DNA of 15,422 bases from SpSt-28 sp044343155 (GCA_044343155.1 JAVZSS010000013.1:1-15422); one strand, 5' to 3'; counted from the stretch's first letter, positions 7,433 through 13,630 are shown. Notes: a model not told the origin generated them from the letters alone. Program-made: numbers and translations.

Positions 7433-8111
7433 ATTGAAAGTAATAATAGAAAAAGAAAGCTGGGAACAAATTTTGTATTATATAGTTAATGTAGAAAAGA
7501 TTGACCCTTGGAATGTTGATATAGCAAAATTATGCGACGGTTTTATCAACTTTTTAAAAAAAGTTAAAGAATTAGATTTCAGAATTCCTGCAAAGGTAGT
7601 TTTTGTCGCAGCTTTATTATTAAGGTTAAAAGCAGAATATTTGATGAAAAAGGAGGAAGAAAAAATTGAAGAAAAGGAGGAAGAAATACCAACATTTTTT
7701 GAATTTGATGTTAGTAAACTCAAGTTGGCATATCCTGTTAAAAGAATTCCTAAGGTTCAAATTACTTTAGAAGAGCTTGTTATTGCTTTAAAAAAAGCTA
7801 TGGAAATTGAAGAAAGAAAAAAAGAAAGAAGGGATTTACTTAAACAAAAACTTGTTAAAAATATAAACTTTGAAGAAGATATAACAAAAAGAATTGAAAT
7901 CGTATTTAAAAAAATTGAAGAAAAAAGTAGAGAAAAAGAAAAAATTTTATTCAATGATATTGTGGAAAAATGGGAGAGCTCAAAAATTGTTGAAAATTTT
8001 GTTCCTTTACTTCATTTAGAAAAAAATGAAAAAATATATACGGAGCAACCAGAATTTTTTAAAGAGATTTATATTTCATTAAGAAAACAAACAAAAAATG
8101 AAGAAAAGTAA
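7401..8111 (+). CDS. scpA: Segregation and condensation protein A (kleisin)
   Basis: ScpA is the kleisin that bridges SMC heads and takes part in chromosome compaction and segregation. The protein has 236 residues. The N-terminal SMC-neck-binding domain shows the family hallmark EKIDPWNVDIAKL at about residues 32-44 and the helix LLLRLKAEYLM at about 72-82. A very acidic linker (EEEKIEEKEEEIP) follows, then long charged helices (115-200) and a C-terminal winged-helix-like segment. Length fits archaeal ScpA. The gene is co-transcribed with the overlapping M24 peptidase (14-base overlap). No smc or scpB lies in the window. Confidence 0.88.
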   Translation: MINENLSEENILKVIIEKESWEQILYYIVNVEKIDPWNVDIAKLCDGFINFLKKVKELDFRIPAKVVFVAALLLRLKAEYLMKKEEEKIEEKEEEIPTFFEFDVSKLKLAYPVKRIPKVQITLEELVIALKKAMEIEERKKERRDLLKQKLVKNINFEEDITKRIEIVFKKIEEKSREKEKILFNDIVEKWESSKIVENFVPLLHLEKNEKIYTEQPEFFKEIYISLRKQTKNEEK

Positions 8112-8781
8112 AAAAGAAATAAAGTTAATAAAAAAAGCTGCTTCTATAGCTAATTCTTGTATAAATTTTATAGAAAAAGTTTTAGAAAGTAGAAAAATTA
8201 GAGAGAATGAACTAGCCTTAATTTTGGAGAAAAAAATAAAATCGTTGGGAGGAAAGCCAGCTTTTAAAACCTTAGTAGCTTCTGGTAAAAGGGCATATAA
8301 AATTCATGCAAAACCAAGCTCAAAATATATTAAAGGCTTAGGATATATTGATTTTGGTGTAGATTATAAAGGATATAAAGTTGATGTTACAGTTCCATTT
8401 ATAAAATCTAAAATTGGGAAAGAAGAAGAAAAAATTGTAAAAACTCTTATTGAAGCTTATGAATTAGCTAAAAAAGAAACAAAAGTTGGTATTAATTGTT
8501 TTTCTGTTTTTGAAAAAGTTGACAAATTTTTAAGAAAAAAAGGATATAAAATGAAACATTCCCTAGGCCATGGAATTGGTAAAAAAGTTCATGAATTACC
8601 AATAATAGGAATACCAAAAGGGAAAAAGAAAGAAATCAAATTTGAAAATGGAATGGTATTTACATTGGAGCCTGGAATATATGTTAGAAATGTTGGTGGT
8701 TGTAGAATAGAAAACACTTTTCTTCTTTATAACAACAATTTAATAGAGTTAACAAAGGCTAGGCTTTTTGTGGTTGAATAA
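8098..8781 (+). CDS. M24 family metallopeptidase, Xaa-Pro aminopeptidase-like
   Basis: A pita-bread-fold dinuclear-metal peptidase of 227 residues. All five family ligands are visible: D85 (GYIDFG), D96 (KVDVT), H158 (GHGIG), E191 (LEPGIY) and E205 (RIEN). The substrate-site histidines H70 and H165 are also present. The wording around HSLGHGIGKKVHELP and LEPGIYVRN is closer to X-Pro aminopeptidase/dipeptidase than to methionine aminopeptidase. The N-terminal creatinase domain of full-length PepQ/PepP is absent, so the protein is essentially the catalytic domain alone. It likely trims peptides with proline in second position in the cytoplasm. The start overlaps scpA by 14 bases and has no clear ribosome site, so translation is probably coupled. 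Its 3' end overlaps the convergent nucleotidyltransferase gene by 23 bases. Confidence 0.85.
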   Translation: MKKSKKEIKLIKKAASIANSCINFIEKVLESRKIRENELALILEKKIKSLGGKPAFKTLVASGKRAYKIHAKPSSKYIKGLGYIDFGVDYKGYKVDVTVPFIKSKIGKEEEKIVKTLIEAYELAKKETKVGINCFSVFEKVDKFLRKKGYKMKHSLGHGIGKKVHELPIIGIPKGKKKEIKFENGMVFTLEPGIYVRNVGGCRIENTFLLYNNNLIELTKARLFVVE

Positions 8782-9460
8782 AATATAACTGCTTTTCAAG
8801 ATTTTTTGTTAGATAAGAAATTTCTTCTTTGAGCATTCTTTTTTCTTTTGAAGTAAATTGAGTTAAAATATTTTTCTTTTCTTCTATCCCTTTTAACAAA
8901 TTCAAGAAATACTTTGGCTCAAAGCCTAAAATTTTACTTAAGAAAACAAATCTTTCAGCCAAATATTTAGTATCTATTTCTTCTCTACCAAGAATTATAC
9001 AACATATATCTATTAAATGCTTTTCTTTTCCTCTTGAAGATGCAAGATAAGAATACAATTTTATAGAAATTAAATCTTCAGGAGAAGCATACACTATGGA
9101 AGAACCTTCTGCTTGTATAACCCTTTCCCAGAATTTATTATCAATTTCATAAGTACCAACTTTTCCTAGATATATGTCAATATGAATACCTTCATCCCAA
9201 TTAAATACTGAATATTTGTCTAAATCGGGATTATAATGGACTTGAAAACCTATATTTGAAAGTCTACCTACCAATTTTTCTGCAGTTTCTTTATCTTTGG
9301 TAACAATGTCTATATCTGACGTACGTCTTACCGCTCTAGATGAAAGAATTTCTTGAGCTGCCAATCCTCCTATTAAAGCTATGAGTAAATCTTCATTACT
9401 TTCAAACAAAAAGTCCGTCATTTTTAATAAATCTTTTGGATCTCGTGGTTTAAACTTCAT
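8759..9460 (-). CDS. Nucleotidyltransferase-fold protein, AbiEii-like
   Basis: The protein has 233 residues. The nucleotidyltransferase signature is complete: G31-G32 in LIGGLAAQEI, D49-x-D51 in TSDIDIV, and a third acidic residue at D95 in HIDIYLG. The helical C-terminal half (VYASPEDLISIKLYS, then KEKHLIDICCII) matches AbiEii / DUF1814-type proteins and related minimal nucleotidyltransferases. Some of these are toxins of type IV toxin-antitoxin pairs that modify tRNA; others are uncharacterised. No antitoxin-like or HEPN gene sits next to it here: its neighbours are a peptidase and L10e. The gene has its own TATA box (minus AGATTTAAATACT, 9490-9478), about 24 bases before the ATG. Its function is unproved. 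Confidence 0.75.
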   Translation of the reverse strand: MKFKPRDPKDLLKMTDFLFESNEDLLIALIGGLAAQEILSSRAVRRTSDIDIVTKDKETAEKLVGRLSNIGFQVHYNPDLDKYSVFNWDEGIHIDIYLGKVGTYEIDNKFWERVIQAEGSSIVYASPEDLISIKLYSYLASSRGKEKHLIDICCIILGREEIDTKYLAERFVFLSKILGFEPKYFLNLLKGIEEKKNILTQFTSKEKRMLKEEISYLTKNLEKQLYFIQPQKA

Positions 9461-9538
9461 ATTTATTACTTAACGGTAGTATTTAAATCTTTTCATTTAC
9501 AACAAAAACTTAAAAACTGTAAACTCAAATAAACATAA
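9461..9538. promoter_or_regulatory. Divergent promoter region, nucleotidyltransferase and L10e
   Basis: The minus-strand box AGATTTAAATACT at 9490-9478 lies 24 bases before the nucleotidyltransferase ATG. The plus-strand box aaacttaaaaac at 9507-9518 lies about 27 bases before the L10e ATG. Both predict leaderless mRNAs. Confidence 0.6.
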
Positions 9539-10057
9539 ATGGCTTTGAGACCAGGAAGAACAGTAAGAAGATTAGAAAGACCTTATACTAGGGTTAGCCA
9601 AAAGAATGTAAGAAAGAGTTATGTAGTTGGTGTACCGATGCCAAAAATTCATCAGTTTAGAATGGGAAATCCTAATTTGGAATCAGATATTGTTCTTTAT
9701 TTAGTTTCTAAGGATGGTGTTCAAATAAGGCATAATGCTTTAGAAGCAGCTAGAATAGTTGCCCACAGCTATCTAGAAAAAAAGATAGGAAGTCAAAACT
9801 ATTATATGCAAATTTTAAGATATCCATTTCATGTTATTAGAGAAAAACCAATAGCAACAGGTGCTGGAGCAGACAGATATAGTCAAGGTATGAGATTGGC
9901 ATTTGGTAGACCTGTTGGAGTTGCTTTACAAGTTAGGCCGGGGACAAAAATAGTAATGATTAAAACAAAAAAAGAATATCTAGAAATTGCAAAAAGTGCA
10001 TTAAAAAAATTTAGGTCCAAAATACCTGCAAGATGTAGTATTGAAGTTATTGAATAA
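9539..10057 (+). CDS. rpl10e: 50S ribosomal protein L10e (uL16)
   Basis: Archaeal/eukaryal-form uL16, a large-subunit protein near the tRNA-binding sites. Recognisable blocks in its 172 residues are the start MALRPGRTVRRLERPYTR, the middle GADRYSQGMRLAFGRPVG, and the end RSKIPARCSIEVIE. Length is normal for archaeal L10e and no key region is missing. The gene has its own promoter and stands apart from other ribosomal genes. Its last 11 bases overlap the end of the convergent tatD gene. Confidence 0.96.
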   Translation: MALRPGRTVRRLERPYTRVSQKNVRKSYVVGVPMPKIHQFRMGNPNLESDIVLYLVSKDGVQIRHNALEAARIVAHSYLEKKIGSQNYYMQILRYPFHVIREKPIATGAGADRYSQGMRLAFGRPVGVALQVRPGTKIVMIKTKKEYLEIAKSALKKFRSKIPARCSIEVIE

Positions 10058-10808
10058 TCTTCAATCCAAAAAATTCTTTTGCATTATTATCAGTAACATT
10101 TTCTATTTCATTAATATCAATTTTCTTTATTTCAGCAATTTTAGCAGCAACAAACTTAACATCAGTAGGAAAAGATGGTCTACCATCTATTTTCATCCAA
10201 GGTGAATCAGTTTCTAACATAATTCTTTCTAAAGGAATTCTTTTAACAATTTTTTTATGAACTTTACTTCTCGAAACTATAGGCCCTACAGAGATTTTCC
10301 ATTCATTGGAAAGAATTTTATCTAAAAATTTATCTCCACCAAACATATGTAATAAAACTTTTTGATATCCACTTTCTTCTAAAATTTTTAATGCATCTTC
10401 ATAAGCTTCTCTTATATGAACAACTATTGGTTTATTCAATTTTTTAGAAAATTCTATACATTCAATAAACAATTCTTTTTGTCTATTTCTCAATTTTTCA
10501 TCTTTAATCCAAAAATAGTCCAAACCTATTTCACCTATACCACAAATTCTATCTTTATTCTTTTCAACAAAACTTTTAAAATCTTCAATCACTTTTTCAT
10601 CAATATCTTCTATATATTCTGGATGTAAACCCAAGCAAACATAAACATAACCAAAGAATTTTTCCGCTAGAAAAATAGAATATTCAAAATCTTTTGGATG
10701 GGGAGAAGAAGTTACTAAAGCCTTTACCTCCTCTTTACATTTTTTTATAACATTTTCTATATCATTTTTTAAACTATCATGCTCCAAATGGCAATGAACA
10801 TCAATCAT
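10047..10808 (-). CDS. tatD: TatD family metal-dependent hydrolase / DNase
   Basis: A TIM-barrel amidohydrolase-type nuclease of 253 residues. Family motifs occur in order: the metal pair H5-x-H7 (DVHCHL), E93 in GIGEIGLDYFW, H131 in VVHIRE, H154 in LLHMFGG, and D201 in MLETDSPW. TatD enzymes act as Mg-dependent 3'-5' or endo DNases, and related members edit D-aminoacyl-tRNA, so the exact substrate is open. The gene lies 32 bases downstream of tRNA-Val on the same strand, with a TATA-like box of its own in that gap. Its 3' end overlaps L10e. Confidence 0.88.
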   Translation of the reverse strand: MIDVHCHLEHDSLKNDIENVIKKCKEEVKALVTSSPHPKDFEYSIFLAEKFFGYVYVCLGLHPEYIEDIDEKVIEDFKSFVEKNKDRICGIGEIGLDYFWIKDEKLRNRQKELFIECIEFSKKLNKPIVVHIREAYEDALKILEESGYQKVLLHMFGGDKFLDKILSNEWKISVGPIVSRSKVHKKIVKRIPLERIMLETDSPWMKIDGRPSFPTDVKFVAAKIAEIKKIDINEIENVTDNNAKEFFGLKIIQ

Positions 10809-10827
10809 TACTAAAATTTTGTTTAAA

Positions 10828-10839
10828 CTATTAATAAAG
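10828..10839 (-). promoter_or_regulatory. TATA-like box of tatD
   Basis: Minus-strand CTTTATTAATAG is centred about 26 bases before the tatD ATG and immediately follows the tRNA 3' end. tatD can therefore be transcribed separately from the tRNA. Confidence 0.4.
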
Positions 10840-10840
10840 T

Positions 10841-10911
10841 TGGGCTCGCGCGGATTCGAACCGCGATTACCGCCACGTCAGGGCGGCGTCCTGCCGTTAG
10901 ACTACGAGCCC
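10841..10911 (-). tRNA. tRNA-Val (anticodon GAC)
   Basis: The cloverleaf folds cleanly on the minus strand. The acceptor stem is GGGCTCG/CGAGCCC. The D arm is GTCT-AACGGCA-GGAC. The anticodon arm is CCGCC-CTGACGT-GGCGG, with anticodon GAC at loop positions 34-36 reading GUC/GUU valine codons. The T arm is CGCGG-TTCGAAT-CCGCG, with a four-base variable loop. The discriminator is A and CCA is not encoded. There is no intron. By count, 48 of the 70 bases before the discriminator are G or C, and the anticodon and T stems are entirely G:C, in sharp contrast to the A+T-rich surroundings. Confidence 0.96.
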
Positions 10912-10945
10912 ATACATTATTATAGGTAATTCTTAATAAAATTTT
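10912..10945. promoter_or_regulatory. Divergent promoter, tRNA-Val and uracil-DNA glycosylase
   Basis: The 34-base gap holds attcttaataaaat (plus, about 10929-10942) before the glycosylase ATG. On the minus strand, TTTATTAAG lies about 25-33 bases before the tRNA 5' end. The two elements overlap, so the genes share one small control region. Confidence 0.4.
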
Positions 10946-11545
10946 ATGAATACAAGAAATGAAAAAATAGAGCAATTAGAAAAAATTGCTGAAGAAATTA
11001 GAAACTGTAAAAAATGTGATCTTTTTAAATATAGAAAAAATACGGTTCCCGGAGAAGGTAATATAGAAAAAAGAATTGTTTTAATTGGAGAAGCTCCTGG
11101 TTATAATGAAGATATTCAAGGTAGACCTTTTGTTGGAAAGGCTGGAAAATTATTGGAAGAACTTATTAAAATTGCTGGATTGAAAAGGGAAGATATTTTT
11201 ATAACAAATGTTGTGAAATGTAGACCACCAAATAATAGGCAACCGGAAAAAAGTGAAATAGAAAGTTGTTTTAGCTATTTAGAAAGACAATTAGAGATAA
11301 TAAATCCAAGGATTATAATTTGTGTTGGAAATGTAGCTGCTTCTTCTGTTTTTCCAAAGTTTGGTCTAGAATTTTTAAGCATGAATAAGCAGCATGGAAA
11401 AATTTATTCTATTTCAAATTTACGCTTTCATTTAAAAATAGTTGCAACTTATCATCCTGCAGCAATTCTTAGAAATCCTAATCTTCTCCAATCTTCAAAA
11501 GAAGATTGGGAAAAAATTAAAGAAGTGGTTGAATGGGAATATTAA
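10946..11545 (+). CDS. Uracil-DNA glycosylase, family 4 (iron-sulfur)
   Basis: Removes uracil, mainly from cytosine deamination, at the start of base-excision repair. The protein has 199 residues. Motif 1 is GEAPGYNEDIQGRPFVG at residues 48-64, with the family-4 E49-A50-P51-G52. The C-terminal motif is TYHPAAILRNP. Four cysteines placed as in the [4Fe-4S] cluster of family 4 are visible: C21, C24, C92 and C108 (NCKKC, and KCRPPNNRQP to ESC). Length is typical of archaeal members. It is the first gene of a two-gene unit and overlaps the metallophosphoesterase by 13 bases. Confidence 0.93.
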   Translation: MNTRNEKIEQLEKIAEEIRNCKKCDLFKYRKNTVPGEGNIEKRIVLIGEAPGYNEDIQGRPFVGKAGKLLEELIKIAGLKREDIFITNVVKCRPPNNRQPEKSEIESCFSYLERQLEIINPRIIICVGNVAASSVFPKFGLEFLSMNKQHGKIYSISNLRFHLKIVATYHPAAILRNPNLLQSSKEDWEKIKEVVEWEY

Positions 11546-12258
11546 TATTAAAAGATTTGCCAATTGCATATATAGAAGAAATTTCGGCCATAGTTATAAC
11601 AGACTTACATATTGGATTTGAATATGAGTTAGAAAAAAATGGAATAAAAATTCCTTTCCAAGAGCAAGAATTTGTAGAAATATTGAAAAATGCTAAAGAA
11701 AGAACGAATTCGAAAAAAATTATTTTACTGGGAGATGTTAAGCATAAAGTTCCTAGGGCTAAAAAAATAGAAATAGTTAGAATTAAAGAATTTTTAAAAA
11801 AATTGAGTGAAGAATTTGAAAAAGTAATAATCTGTAAGGGAAATCATGATGATAAAATTGAATATATTGTACCTGAAAATGTTGAAGTTAAAAGCTCTAG
11901 AGGATTTTTATATAAAAATTATGGGTTTTTTCATGGTCATGCTTGGCCTTTTTCAAAATTATGGAATGCTAAGAATTGGCTTATAGGGCATTTACAACCT
12001 ATGATAGAGATTTATAAAAATGGTAAAAAAGTAATAGAAAGAGTAGTTATTAAAGGTAGGCCGAAAAGAAAAATTGGAAAATTAGAAAATATTATAATAT
12101 TACCATCTTTCAATCCTTTAGTTGGAGGATTAATATTGAATAAAACAAAAAACCTAAAAGACTTTATTTTTGAAAAAATTTTAGATTTACATAACTCATT
12201 AGTTTTTCTTTTAGATGGAACAGAAATTGATAGCCTAGAAAATATTCTTAACCATTAA
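11533..12258 (+). CDS. Archaeal metallophosphoesterase (ICC-like, COG1407 type)
   Basis: Calcineurin-like phosphoesterase of 241 residues with the metal-site motifs in order: D24-L-H26 (ITDLHIG), G67-D68 (LLGDVKH), G103-N-H-D106, H134-G-H136 (FFHGHAWP) and G152-H153 (IGHLQP). This pattern is that of the archaeal ICC-like group, which in many archaea is linked to DNA repair or helicase genes. Here it overlaps the uracil-DNA glycosylase, consistent with a nuclease or phosphatase role in repair, which is inference. The motif AGTGGTTGA just before the ATG resembles a weak ribosome site within the upstream gene. The C-terminal segment (RVVIKGRPKRKIG to FNPLVGG) is the usual cap end of this group. 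Confidence 0.87.
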   Translation: MGILILKDLPIAYIEEISAIVITDLHIGFEYELEKNGIKIPFQEQEFVEILKNAKERTNSKKIILLGDVKHKVPRAKKIEIVRIKEFLKKLSEEFEKVIICKGNHDDKIEYIVPENVEVKSSRGFLYKNYGFFHGHAWPFSKLWNAKNWLIGHLQPMIEIYKNGKKVIERVVIKGRPKRKIGKLENIIILPSFNPLVGGLILNKTKNLKDFIFEKILDLHNSLVFLLDGTEIDSLENILNH

Positions 12259-12277
12259 AACAAAAATTTTAATACTT

Positions 12278-12297
12278 TTCTAAGTTCTTACTTAGAA
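12278..12297. repeat. Inverted repeat / hairpin after the phosphoesterase gene
   Basis: The arms are seven perfectly paired bases (TTCTAAG / CTTAGAA) around a six-base loop, TTCTTA. Its place, 20 bases past the stop codon and without a T-run after it, suggests 3'-end processing, mRNA protection or a protein-binding dyad rather than a plain archaeal T-run terminator. Confidence 0.4.
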
Positions 12298-12324
12298 GTG
12301 GTTATAAAATTAAATAAAAAACAA

Positions 12325-12336
12325 GCTTTATATAGA
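12325..12336 (+). promoter_or_regulatory. Strong TATA box of the 15-codon micro-gene
   Basis: gctttatatagag contains TTTATATA, the best match to the archaeal TATA consensus in the window. It predicts a start of transcription near 12356, giving a short leader that carries ggggtggag before the ATG at 12372. Confidence 0.55.
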
Positions 12337-12371
12337 GGTATCATAATGAAAAGAATATAGGGGTGGAGAGT

Positions 12372-12419
12372 ATGCCAAGGAAAAAGAAGTCAGAACAACC
12401 TCAACAAACTTCACAATAA
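12372..12419 (+). CDS. Putative 15-residue basic micropeptide, or a small RNA
   Basis: The ORF reads MPRKKKSEQPQQTSQ and then TAA. No homology can be judged at this length. It is listed because all signals of a gene are in place: TATA box, expected start site about 16 bases before the ATG, a G-rich leader (ggggtggag) three bases before the ATG, and a T-rich terminator 12-31 bases after the stop. The composition, a basic head and Gln/Ser-rich tail, would suit an RNA-binding or disordered peptide. The transcript, roughly 90 bases, could instead be a non-coding RNA. Confidence 0.4.
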   Translation: MPRKKKSEQPQQTSQ

Positions 12420-12430
12420 TCCAAATAATT

Positions 12431-12450
12431 TCCCTTTTCTTTTTTTATTT
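12431..12450 (+). terminator. Pyrimidine-rich T-run terminator
   Basis: tcccttttctttttttattt follows the micro-ORF by 11 bases. Archaeal RNA polymerase commonly stops at such T-runs without a hairpin. It separates the first micro-gene from the next promoter. Confidence 0.45.
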
Positions 12451-12465
12451 ATCTCTAAACTAAAA

Positions 12466-12500
12466 CATTTATAGTTTGCAGAAAATTCAAAATATGGTGA
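12466..12500 (+). promoter_or_regulatory. Promoter and ribosome site of the 36-residue membrane peptide
   Basis: acatttatagttt (12465-12477) is TATA-like and predicts a transcript start near 12495. GGTGAT (12496-12501), an exact piece of the GGAGGTGAT consensus, stands six bases before the ATG at 12508. This fixes that start; the nearby ATG at 12494 opens only five codons. Confidence 0.5.
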
Positions 12501-12507
12501 TAAATAT

Positions 12508-12618
12508 ATGAAAATAGTGAAATTACTAAAAACTAAGACTGGTATAACTATAACAGCCATAGCAGCAATATTAATATTAATCTTAACTCTAATAGTAACA
12601 GGGACAATAAAGTTCTAG
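12508..12618 (+). CDS. Putative 36-residue single-span membrane peptide
   Basis: The peptide has a basic N-terminus (MKIVKLLKTKTG) and one uninterrupted hydrophobic helix (ITITAIAAILILILTLIV), then TGTIKF. The basic end predicts N-in, C-out topology. It has its own TATA-like box and a good ribosome site. Its TAG shares the palindrome CTAG (12615-12618) with the stop of the convergent tfb gene. A Sec61-beta/SecG-like or pilin-leader-like identity crossed my mind, but no diagnostic residues support either. Function unknown. Confidence 0.55.
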   Translation: MKIVKLLKTKTGITITAIAAILILILTLIVTGTIKF

Positions 12619-13559
12619 GATTGCTTCATTTCCTTTTCTTCTATTTCTTTTTCTATACCCAATTTACTAGCAATTTCTTTTAATCTATTTCTTATTGTTA
12701 CTTCAGTTATACCAAGCACATCGGCAATTTCTCTTTGAGTTCTTCTTTCTCCGACCAAAATACTTGCTATATATATGGCAGCAGCAGCCACTCCAGTAGG
12801 TCCTTTTCCAGCACTCAAGCCTTTCTTTTCAACTTTTTTAAGTATCTCTAGTGCTTTAGCTTGGACTTTATCGCTTAAACCTAACATAGAACAAAATCTT
12901 GGAACAAAACTTTCCGGTGGTATCGGCAATATTCTTAGCTTAAGTTCCCTTGCCAAATATCTATAAGCCCTCCCAACCTCTCTTTTTTCAACATTACATG
13001 CTTCAATAATCTCTTCCAGTGTCCTTGGATTTCCCATTTCTCTACATACGGCATATGTTAAAGCAGCTATAACAGCCTCTATACTTCTTCCCCTTACTAA
13101 TCCCTTATTAACAGCCTCATTATAGTATTTAGCTATCTTTTCATGTATTACCCTAGATAAACCTAAATAAGAAACAACTCTTTGGAGCTCAGACAAAGCA
13201 TAGGACAAATTCCTATCTTTACTTCTAATCAATCTTTTATGCCATTTTGTCATTCTATAATATTGAGCTCTTTTACTTGGAGCTACTTTATGAAGCTCTA
13301 ATATACCTTTTCCTATTTCTGTAGTTAGACCTAAATCATGCTTACTATAAGTTATAGGAGCCCCAGTTCTTGCCCTTCTTGACATTTGCTCAGAATCAAA
13401 AGCCCTCCAATCTTGAGTCAAATCAATTATATTATCTGTAAAAACATATCCACATTTTTTACATATAGTTTCTCCACTTGTTGGATCATTTATTATATCT
13501 TTACTTCCACACTCAGGACAAACCAATTCTTTCTTCATTTTTTCTTCCTTTTTAGCCAT
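12615..13559 (-). CDS. tfb: Transcription initiation factor B
   Basis: The archaeal TFIIB homologue, which binds TBP-TATA and the BRE and recruits RNA polymerase. The protein has 314 residues. The zinc ribbon has C14, C17, C33 and C36 (CPECGS, CKKCGY). The B-reader/linker WRAFDSEQMSRRARTGAPITY lies at about residues 51-71. The first cyclin fold is about 100-200 (HKRLIRSKDRNLSYALSEL) and the second about 205-305 (SAGKGPTGVAAAAIYIAS). A terminal helix-turn-helix reads RRTQREIADVLGITEVTIRNR. All parts are present at full length. The ATG follows a strong ribosome site and a short leader, unlike most neighbours. Two TATA boxes lie upstream. Confidence 0.97.
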   Translation of the reverse strand: MAKKEEKMKKELVCPECGSKDIINDPTSGETICKKCGYVFTDNIIDLTQDWRAFDSEQMSRRARTGAPITYSKHDLGLTTEIGKGILELHKVAPSKRAQYYRMTKWHKRLIRSKDRNLSYALSELQRVVSYLGLSRVIHEKIAKYYNEAVNKGLVRGRSIEAVIAALTYAVCREMGNPRTLEEIIEACNVEKREVGRAYRYLARELKLRILPIPPESFVPRFCSMLGLSDKVQAKALEILKKVEKKGLSAGKGPTGVAAAAIYIASILVGERRTQREIADVLGITEVTIRNRLKEIASKLGIEKEIEEKEMKQS

Positions 13560-13624
13560 GTAACCACCTACCAGTGAAATAATAAATCTATTTAAATATT
13601 AGTAAGAAAAGTATTTAAACTTTT
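13560..13624 (-). promoter_or_regulatory. tfb promoter region: two TATA boxes and a Shine-Dalgarno site
   Basis: Minus-strand AGGTGG (13569-13564) stands four bases before the ATG. A proximal box, aatatttaaatagat (13600-13586), is centred about 35 bases before the ATG and predicts a leader of roughly 10 bases that includes the ribosome site. A distal box, AAGTTTAAATACT (13621-13609), is preceded by purine-rich ccgaaa, a BRE-like context, and predicts a leader about 20 bases longer. Confidence 0.6.
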
Positions 13625-13630
13625 CGGTTT

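Larger units (their letters stand above)
12259..12371 (+). other. Gene-free stretch with a hairpin and a strong TATA box
   Basis: This is the first part of a 356-base region without a long gene. It holds a perfect inverted repeat (TTCTAAG at 12278-12284, six-base loop, CTTAGAA at 12291-12297) 20 bases after the phosphoesterase stop. It then has a strong TATA box, and the motif ggggtggag (12360-12368) just before a 15-codon ORF. The remainder, to 12614, is described under the two micro-genes. Confidence 0.5.

Noticed and set aside
12372..12618. The two micro-ORFs as halves of one broken Sec61-beta (SecG) gene
   Set aside because: A T-run terminator, a separate promoter and stops in every joining frame lie between them, and the Sec61-beta core residues are missing.
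12508..12618. 36-residue peptide as a type IV pilin-like leader
   Set aside because: It has a basic head and hydrophobic helix but no mature domain and no clear prepilin cleavage motif.
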